Notes under the pieces: model-generated
Seen by the model: only the letters and a program-made list of their open reading frames with translations
Told to the model about the DNA's origin: nothing
The model's database searches: none
In this document: one piece after another, positions 58,600 to 64,000 of the stretch
Layout: each line of letters opens with the position of its first letter
Position numbering within the stretch: position 1 is the stretch's first letter
Assembly: GCA_026826555.1 (NCBI GenBank)
Contig: JAKSZT010054570.1
Coordinates: 2,058,947 to 2,122,946, forward strand
DNA length: 64,000 nt
Source of the DNA: Tolypeutes matacus
Taxonomy: Eukaryota; Chordata; Mammalia; Cingulata; Chlamyphoridae
Reading direction: 5' to 3'
Made by a program: the position numbers and the translations under genes

Positions 58600-58940
58600 T
58601 CATGTACTTTAGGGCCAATTTTCAACCCATTATTTAATATGATGTATTTCCCTCCCTCTTTTCCTTCCTAATATCTTCTTATTGGTCCTATCACTGCTTA
58701 AAAACCCTGAGAAGAACTCTGGTCATTGCAAGGATCCCATTTAATGCCTGAATCCCACTCCAAGACCTTATCTTTGGAATAAGATTTAAAAAATACACCA
58801 CCCATAAACCATTGTTTCAGAGCTCTGTTACTAGTTAAGTTCATATTCAGAATTTTCCCCTATGTCACCACCACCACCACCTCTTTATCCTTCTTAAATT
58901 AGCCTTCTTATACTATGAGGCCAAGCATTCACTGAAGATT
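58600..58940. repeat. Possible L2 fragment
   Basis: C/T-rich phrasing such as CTCCAAGACCTTATC and CAGAGCTCTGTTACTAGTTA is L2-like, but similarity is weak. Confidence 0.3.
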
Positions 58941-58975
58941 TATTTCAGTTAATATCAGTGTGAGAGAATACAGTT

Positions 58976-59166
58976 GTTTTTTTTTTTTTTTTTTTAAAGA
59001 TTTTATTTATTTATTCATTTATCCCCCCCTTGCTGCTTGTGCTCGCTGGGTCAGCTAACCACGCCGTGCGGGCGGGCCTGCCCTCACCAAGAGGCCCCGG
59101 GAACCGAACCCGGGGCCTCCCATATGGTAAACGGGAGCCCTACTGATTGAGCCACAGCCGCTTCCC
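58976..59166 (-). repeat. Long-form tRNA-derived SINE
   Basis: Poly-T left, head ending GCCGCTTCCC right; AGA(A/G)ATACAGTT-type duplication on both sides. Confidence 0.93.
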
Positions 59167-59215
59167 CAGAGGATACAGTTTTAACTACTAAAGAAACTAC
59201 TTGTAACTTCCTCAG

Positions 59216-59743
59216 TGTAGCCGCTGGCCAATTTAATGTAATTATGAATTCCAAAAATATAATTGGATCATGCTTGTAAACTGATCTGTTAATCTGGGCA
59301 TGATAAAGTTATGATTAGGGCATTGACTGGGCCAGTAGGGCATTGAGCCCCACCCCTTGGTGGGTGGGGGAATCGAATATAAAAGGCAAGGCAAAAGACA
59401 GAGGAAGCAGTTTTTGAGAAGCAGTTTTGATATTGGAGAGAAGGCCCCAGGAGAAGAGAAGCGAGCCGTTCGCCTGATGGTCTACAGCTGACCTTGTAGA
59501 GGAAACAGGAGCTAAGCCTGGAGAGAAACACAGCCCCGGGAAGAGAGGAACGCAAGAAGCCTGAACTCTGGCAAACATCGGCAGCTGTCTCGCTCCAACA
59601 CGTGGCAATGGACTTTGGTGAGAGAAGAAACTTATGCTTTCTGGCCTGGTAACTGTGGACTTCTACCCCAAATAAATACCCTTTATAAAGACCAACCCAT
59701 TTTTGGTATTTCATATTAGCACCCCCTTTGGCTGACTAATACA
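59216..59743 (-). mobile_element. Complete MaLR-like solo LTR, 528 bp
   Basis: In the minus sense starts TGTATTAGTCAGCCAAAGGG and ends GGCCAGCGGCTACA, so TG...CA termini are intact. 5-bp target duplication CTCAG at 59211-59215 and 59744-59748. Same family as 16579-17206. A TATA-like TTTTATATTCG lies in its middle part. Confidence 0.9.
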
Positions 59744-59894
59744 CTCAGTATCACTAATACGTCACTAGAAATGAGTTATAACCACGTTCCAAATTTCAAA
59801 ACCTTTCTATCAAAAACATTACTGAAAAAGTTCAAATGAAAGTTATTATTGGATAGTATCGATAGGTCAACTATTTAAGTAAAAGTAAATTATC

Positions 59895-60336
59895 GGGGGG
59901 TGGATGTGGCACAAATGGCTGGGTATCCGTCTGCCCTATGGAGGGACCTGGGTTTGATCCCTGGGACCTCCTGGTAAAAATAAAGAAAACTACAGAAGGC
60001 ACTTGGACCACCAGGCCCCACGAACAGATGCGCCATCAGGTCCCTCCAAGCCACACAGCAAGATGATGATGTAACAGGAGAGTGACACAAGGGAGAGCCA
60101 AGGTGAGAGGCGCCAAAAAAAAACAGGAACTAAGGTGGCGCAGGTAGTAGGATACCTCTCTTCCACATCGGAGGTTCCCAGGATTGAATCCTGGTGAAAA
60201 CAGGAGGAAGATGAGAAGGGGAGGGCAGGAAACAGACACAGAAAATTGCCCAGTGAATGGACACAAAAACAGAAAAGAAAGAAAAAAAAAAAAAAAAGGT
60301 TGTGTGTGGATAAAAGTAAAATAAATAAATAAATCT

Positions 60337-60358
<22 letters not shown>
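59895..60358 (+). mobile_element. Composite SINE moved as one unit
   Basis: One exact 14-bp duplication AAAAGTAAATTATC (59881-59894, 60359-60372) encloses a tRNA-derived SINE head (59895-59978), a short A-rich linker, about two minisatellite units (60006-60045), a conserved segment with CACAGCAAGATGATGATG, a second tRNA-like body (60131-60200), a GGCAGGAAACAGACACAG tail and poly-A. The modules from the minisatellite on match the element at 17207-17606. Confidence 0.85.
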
Positions 60359-60368
<10 letters not shown>

Positions 60369-60374
60369 TATCAA

Positions 60375-61590
60375 ATGAAAGCTTTCTTTAGGATTGCTTA
60401 ATAACAAGAATAACCATTAGCTATTATATAAGACCTTACTGAAGCACCATCTTGAAAGTGTATGTTTTAGTTTTTGTTCCTCAATAGCTTGGTTATCTGG
60501 GTTGAACATTCATTGATACAGTTAAATTTGGAAACTCTGATAGCAGTGTCAATTACTTAACAGTGACAGTGTTAAGAATACAGGGTATCCCACAGAACTT
60601 AATCTTAATCTGCACTGGGGATATAGGGGCAATAAAAATCAAACCCAGAACCTTGGTCTCATTACTATACTCATCTCAAATGAGATAATCTAATCCATTA
60701 AATATATCACACTCTGATAAAATTCCACACATATTCCAACTCACCTTCTCACAAAGTTTATCACTATGCTCTTCAAGATAAAATAAGATGCACTAAAAAG
60801 CAATTAAATTTTTGAAATGAACACTGTTTAAACTTTGGGTGTCATTCAATACTATAGTACTATGTAATCCATGTCCTAGAGGAATAGAGAGATTTAATTA
60901 CATAGAAACCCTATCTTCAAGTAACTTGGATATGTAAGACTTTAGTCAAAAGAAGCTGTTGCTTAAGGTCTGTACAATTCAGGCAAGCAATATAAAGAGC
61001 TAAGGCACATCACAAACCTTCTACATGCAACAAGTGGGTCTGTATGAGTCACAATGTATTTGAAGAAAAGTAAAGAAAAACATAAACACAAACCTATCAA
61101 AATATTCTCTATTTAGAAAAAGAACATCATCCTGCAGACTTAAGAATAACAAATGGAGTCTAAACACGATCTGAAATGCCACTAAATTTACAGTAAAAGA
61201 AAATTTAAAGAGGAGATGACAGCAGCAGTAATAGAAGACGCTTATAGACAAGACACATGAGTGGTAAAATGACTTAGCACACTGGAGAGATGAACCTTAG
61301 CCAGCAGTGGGGATTTTCTAAAAACTGTCGGGAGGGACGTATGCTGACAGTATTATGATTGTGACAGTATTGTTCTCCAATAAGGAACTATAATTCCATG
61401 TCCTCAAAATAATGCCACTCAAGAATCATCAACATTAGAGTTACTTTGTTTTAAAAACTCTCCTAGAATCAGAGAATTGTGACACTTTGTAGAATGCATC
61501 ATATTTGGGTTTTCTTGCACTGCCTTTGCACCTCCCTCTCTTTTTTTACACTCAATAAATAAATATTTCCTAAATGAACAATAACAACAA
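60375..61590. other. PPP2R2A intron, nothing recognised
   Basis: No exon, no named repeat. A 76-residue open frame at 61021-61251 on the minus strand matches nothing I know. Confidence 0.4.
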
Positions 61591-61976
61591 GAAGAATGAA
61601 TAAAAGATGGTACTGCTGTGGTAAAGGAAGGTTGGAGTTAATCTACTGGATGGAGTACTGTGCTGAAATTAGAAGGAATGGGTTATATGCACATGTAGCA
61701 ACACAAAAGGATCTTGAAAACACAGCTCTTAATAGAAAAAGTAGGACACAAAATGAGATGAGACATAGTATGGCTTACAATACAACCCAGAAATAGGCCT
61801 GAATTTGGACAAAGGTGGCTTTGATGAGAAAGAATGGCCTTTTTACCAAATGGTGTTAGTCAAATTAGCAATTCATATGAAATAAAAGGAACAATAACCC
61901 CAACTTCAAACCATATGTGTAAACTGAGTCCAGGTGAATCAGAAATAAAACGTGAAATGTACAATAATTAGGTTCT

Positions 61977-62158
61977 TTTTTTTAAAAAAATATTTTATTT
62001 ATTTATTCATTTATCCCCCCCTTGCTGCTTGTGCTCGCTGGGCCAGCTAACCACGCCGCGCGGGCGGGCTTGCCTTCACCAGGAGGCCCCGGGAACCGAA
62101 CCCCGAGCCTCCCATATGGTAAATGGGAGCCCTACTGATTGAGCCACAGCCGCTTCCC
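61977..62158 (-). repeat. Long-form tRNA-derived SINE
   Basis: Exact 14-bp duplication AATAATTAGGTTCT at 61963-61976 and 62159-62172. Confidence 0.95.
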
Positions 62159-62179
62159 AATAATTAGGTTCTAATTAGG

Positions 62180-62215
62180 TTTCCGGTATTGCAGAACTTT
62201 CTGCAATACCGGAAA
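62180..62215. other. 36-bp perfect hairpin palindrome
   Basis: 16-bp arms TTTCCGGTATTGCAGA (62180-62195) and its exact complement (62200-62215) around the loop ACTT. Lies between a SINE and a MER5-type element. Confidence 0.9.
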
Positions 62216-62225
62216 GGATCTTCAT

Positions 62226-62376
62226 CAGTGCTATCCAATATGGTAGTTACTAGCCACATTTAGCATCCGAAATGTGGCTGCTACAACTAAGGAAGTGGAT
62301 TTTTAATTTTATTGTTTTAATTGATTTAAATTTGAATAGCCATATGTAACTAGTGACTACCATAAGGACAGCAGAG
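62226..62376 (+). mobile_element. MER5A-like hAT nonautonomous element
   Basis: CAGTGCTATCCAATATGGTA start, GCATCCGAAATGTGGCTGCT, an AT-rich centre, and an inverted end TAGTGACTACC...GGACAGCAGAG. This is the MER5A plan. Confidence 0.88.
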
Positions 62377-62492
62377 TTCTAAAAGATAATGCGGAATATT
62401 CTCCCAGACCTTGGGGTTGAGAAAGATTTCTAACACTGGACAGAAAAGGCAGTAACCCTACAGAAACACTGAAAATTGGTCTGCATTAATAT

Positions 62493-62678
62493 ATATATAT
62501 ATATATTTTAAGGTTTTATTTATTTATTCATTTATCCCCCCCTTGCTGCTTGTGCTCGCTGGGTCAGCTAACCACGCCATGCGGGCGGGCTTGCCTTCAC
62601 CAGGAGGCCCCGGGAACTGAACCCGGGGTCTCCCATATGGTAAACGGGAGCCCTACTGATTGAGCCACAGCCGCTTCC
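62493..62678 (-). repeat. Long-form tRNA-derived SINE with (AT)n start
   Basis: Duplication CTGCATTAATAT at 62481-62492 and 62679-62690; AT repeats (62493-62506) replace the usual poly-T. Confidence 0.94.
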
Positions 62679-63564
62679 CTGCATTAATATTAATAACCTT
62701 TATTTATTTAAAAAAAAAAGTCATTCAAAAAATGAAACAGCAAGCCACAGAAAGGAAGATATTTCCAATGAATGAACGTAACCAAAGGGTTTATATTCAC
62801 AAAGTGTTTAAAAAGAGCCCACAAACCAGTAACAAAAATGAGTCAACCCATTAGAAAAATGAAGTAGATCTGAAAAGGCACTTTGTGAAAGATGATATTC
62901 AAATGGCCAATAAACACATTAAAGATACACAGTCTCAATGTTAATTAAGAAAATACAAATCAAAACCATCATAAAATACAGTCATACACACAAAAATATC
63001 TTTAAAAGACTGACAATACAAAGCATTGGGAAAGATGTGTAACAATTAGAATTTTTATATATTGCTCATGAGAATGTACATCGGCAGAACCACTTTTTCT
63101 CTGATCCTAGTAAAATTTAATGCATACTATACAACACAATAATTCCATATAACTATGTGCAACAAAAAACACAATCAAGAACGTTAACAGCATTTTTCTT
63201 ACTATCCCCAAATTATAAGCAACCAAAATGTCTTCCATCTACAATATAATTGGTAAATTGTTAATAGTTATATAGTAACATATCACATAGCAATGCAAAA
63301 AAGAAAATTACATCTACACAAATATAATATTGGGCAAAAGAGCCAGGCACAAAAGAATATTTACTGTATGATTCCATTTAGAAAAAAAAATTTAAACTAT
63401 CGGCCAAACTAAGAGCGTCAGAAGACAGGACAGTAAGGGGTGGAAGGAGAAATTAGTGATTGGGATGAGAACAGTTTATAAAAGGCTGAGAAATTTATTT
63501 CTTGACCTAGACATCTGCTGTGTGATAATCTACTAATTTGGTGCACTTTTCTGTATAGATTTCA

Positions 63565-64000
63565 ACACAATGTTTTAAAAAATACAGCACACAAAATCAA
63601 TATAGTGTACAAGAACATATTTAAATGGTTACCTATGTAGGAAGAGGAGAATGGGAGTAAAGTTATGCAAATAAAAGGGCATGTATGTGCACTTGCATGC
63701 CTGTGTGCATATATTTATTTTAAAAAGGGAGTTTTGTCATGACCCATAGTGGTAATATATCAAAAAAGCAAACATGCCTTTGAGGAACAAACAAACCAAA
63801 ACAAAATACAAAAGAGGGAATAGTTAAATGTTTAATTAAAAAGGCAGCAAAAGAAATACAATGGTGAATTTTTATATAATTTTGAAGTAAAAAGGAGCTT
63901 CTAAGTGTAAAAATGAAAGTCGAGATTAGAGAAAGATTAATCTAACTTAAAGAAGTAAAAATACTTTGAAGCTCAAAAAAAGTATATCAGGGAAGAAATT
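63565..64000. other. PPP2R2A intron, nothing recognised
   Basis: AT-rich end of the window, no exon found. Confidence 0.4.

Larger units (their letters stand above)
61600..63560 (+). mobile_element. Ancient L1 3' part, interrupted
   Basis: Decayed sense L1M pieces: TGCTGAAATTAGAAGGAATG, GAGAAAGATTTCTAACACTG, TTCAAATGGCCAATAAACAC, ATTTACTGTATGATTCCATT and CTGTGTGATAATCTACTAAT-like order. Interrupted by two SINEs and a MER5-type element; more than one L1 copy may be involved. Confidence 0.65.

Noticed and set aside
58140..64000. Search for the upstream PPP2R2A exons (residues 1-60)
   Set aside because: No matching coding sequence or splice sites seen; they must lie beyond the window.

Overview
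The window is mammalian nuclear DNA, most likely from a xenarthran and probably an armadillo (Dasypus-like). The evidence is the many copies of tRNA-derived SINEs with an A box, a B box and, in the long form, a C/G-rich tail followed by AAAT repeats. These resemble the armadillo DAS SINEs. Lineage-specific L1 3' ends and MaLR-like LTRs point the same way. Species is an inference from repeat recognition; the genes alone only say placental mammal.

Two protein-coding genes are present, both on the minus strand, head to tail, in the order known from human 8p21. The right half (35151-58139) carries the seven 3'-most coding exons of PPP2R2A (B55-alpha regulatory subunit of protein phosphatase 2A), residues 61-447 of 447, all intact with conserved splice sites. 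Its first exons lie beyond position 64000. Its 3' UTR probably runs down to about 32.56 kb. The left part (1-11.7 kb) carries the CpG-island promoter, exon 1 and exon 2 of BNIP3L/NIX (mitophagy receptor), about the first 93 residues including the LC3-interacting motif. The remaining exons lie beyond position 1. The roughly 21 kb between the genes is mostly transposon debris.

Layout: 1-11.4 kb, BNIP3L intron 2 end, exon 2, intron 1 (SINEs, MIR, hAT relics) and exon 1 in a CpG island at 10.78-11.70 kb. 11.7-14.4 kb, old L1, a degraded gammaretrovirus-type LTR remnant and a MaLR-like LTR. 14.4-26.6 kb, a nest of antisense L1s that hold a chimeric retroinsertion, an LTR, and a second L1 with an inverted 5' half inside that LTR. 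26.8-27.4 kb, a retrocopy of SNRPB with a retained intron. 27.5-32.5 kb, small retroinsertions, MIRs and old L1. 32.5-58.1 kb, PPP2R2A, with a full-length but disabled L1 (36458-42706) inside its last intron in the sense direction. 58.1-64 kb, PPP2R2A upstream intron with SINEs, a complete LTR with 5-bp target duplication, a composite SINE and old L1/MER5-type pieces.

No prokaryotic, CRISPR, phage or novel multi-gene system is present. The points worth a second look concern retrotransposition: a SINE-L1 chimera, a SINE family with an internal minisatellite, two tiny retroinsertions sharing one unidentified 3' end, a twin-primed L1, and some unexplained palindromes. Most predicted open reading frames here are shadows of repeats or of the CpG island.
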